From the NCBI RefSeq assembly GCF_026340675.1, contig NZ_JAPEOX010000002.1, forward strand, positions 2,356,001 through 2,420,000: DNA of 64,000 nucleotides. Direction: 5' to 3'. Position numbers and translations under genes: made by a program. The first letter of the stretch is position 1. Each line of letters begins with the position of its first letter. Origin of the DNA: Streptomyces sp. NBC_01264. GTDB taxonomy: Bacteria > Actinomycetota > Actinomycetes > Streptomycetales > Streptomycetaceae. Positions 63,840-64,000 of the stretch are shown one piece after another. The notes under the pieces were generated by a model. The model searched no databases. It saw nothing but the letters and a program-made list of their open reading frames with translations, and was not told where the DNA came from.

Positions 63840-64000
63840 GGTGTGCAAACCTTCCCATCGGGACGACCCAGGTACGGACGGCGCCGGCTTCGTGGAGGCT
63901 CCGTACGGTCGCCTCCGCCTGGCGCGGCTCTGCGGCCAGCGCGATCACGCAGCCGCCCAGGCCGCCGCCGCTGATCTTGGCGCCCAGGCCGCCGGCCGCG
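63829..64000 (-). CDS. Mevalonate kinase, C-terminal end (partial)
   Basis: The last ~56 residues are in the window. They include the GHMP C-terminal motif GLGAKISGGGLGGCVIALAA, then EAGAVRTWVVPMGRFAHHDD and a stop at 63829-63831. The motif and the position before the decarboxylase identify mevalonate kinase, first gene of the operon. The start and promoter lie beyond the right edge. Confidence 0.85.
   Translation of the reverse strand, partial: AAGGLGAKISGGGLGGCVIALAAEPRQAEATVRSLHEAGAVRTWVVPMGRFAHHDD

Overview
This window is chromosomal DNA of a Streptomyces species. The evidence is very high GC, frequent GTG starts, the long-armed principal sigma factor HrdB, the GntR-family sporulation regulator WhiH next to it, an HPr gene behind a DasR-type operator, and a c-di-AMP (ydaO-type) riboswitch. 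The order whiH-hrdB-protease-parE ... parC-M16 peptidases-M23 peptidase-gntR-ptsH-PatA matches the conserved core order I recall from S. coelicolor. That is a recollection, not a search result.

Layout. (1) 1-8.8 kb: two head-to-tail polymorphic-toxin operons of the WXG/type VII-secreted kind, each directly downstream of a thymidine kinase (tdk) 3' end. A near-perfect 604-bp direct repeat of tdk flanks the second operon: an intact tdk at 8843-9493 and a 5'-truncated copy at 1632-2234. The insert holds an SseB-like gene, a small helical WXG-like gene, a 1573-residue RHS toxin and a candidate immunity gene. (2) 8.8-22.7 kb: core genes: tdk, a nucleotide pyrophosphatase-like gene, DUF5998, a GNAT/acyl-CoA-synthetase protein acetyltransferase, ptsH, a FadR-type regulator, an M23 peptidase under a c-di-AMP riboswitch, a pair of M16 peptidases and topoisomerase IV subunit A. 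(3) 22.8-28.6 kb: an Mrr-nuclease/TerD fusion, a CobW-type GTPase, and two divergent citrate synthase-like genes. One of the two carries an N-terminal helix-turn-helix, and a 21-bp palindrome lies between them. (4) 28.7-39.6 kb: a saccharide locus with a GH13 alpha-glucosidase, a CUT1 importer (two permeases and a lipoprotein, no ATPase), a LacI regulator and a 1430-residue secreted GH87-like alpha-1,3-glucanase. TTGCGCAA-like sites lie at three of its promoters. (5) 39.6-44.2 kb: a CitA/CitB-like two-component system convergent with an acetate-type symporter and its DUF485 partner. (6) 44.4-58.1 kb: core block parE, DUF7455, trypsin-like protease, hrdB, whiH, ABC fusion, NrtR-like Nudix regulator, glycogen-debranching-like protein and DUF4192. 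(7) 58.2-64 kb: a complete mevalonate operon (mevalonate kinase, diphosphomevalonate decarboxylase, phosphomevalonate kinase, type II IPP isomerase, HMG-CoA reductase, HMG-CoA synthase). Its coding regions overlap or lie 2 nt apart. Its order is the one known from Streptomyces sp. CL190, and its first gene runs off the right edge.

How it fits together. The tdk-flanked island looks like a recent capture of an interbacterial toxin cassette. The glucanase locus would cut an alpha-1,3-linked glucan outside the cell, import the oligosaccharides and hydrolyse them inside under LacI control. The mevalonate operon would supply extra IPP/DMAPP, typically for a prenylated natural product whose genes would lie past the right edge. 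The citrate synthase pair, with its DNA-binding fusion and shared operator, looks like a self-contained metabolite-sensing switch and is the most intriguing undescribed arrangement here. No tRNA, rRNA, CRISPR array or transposase was found.
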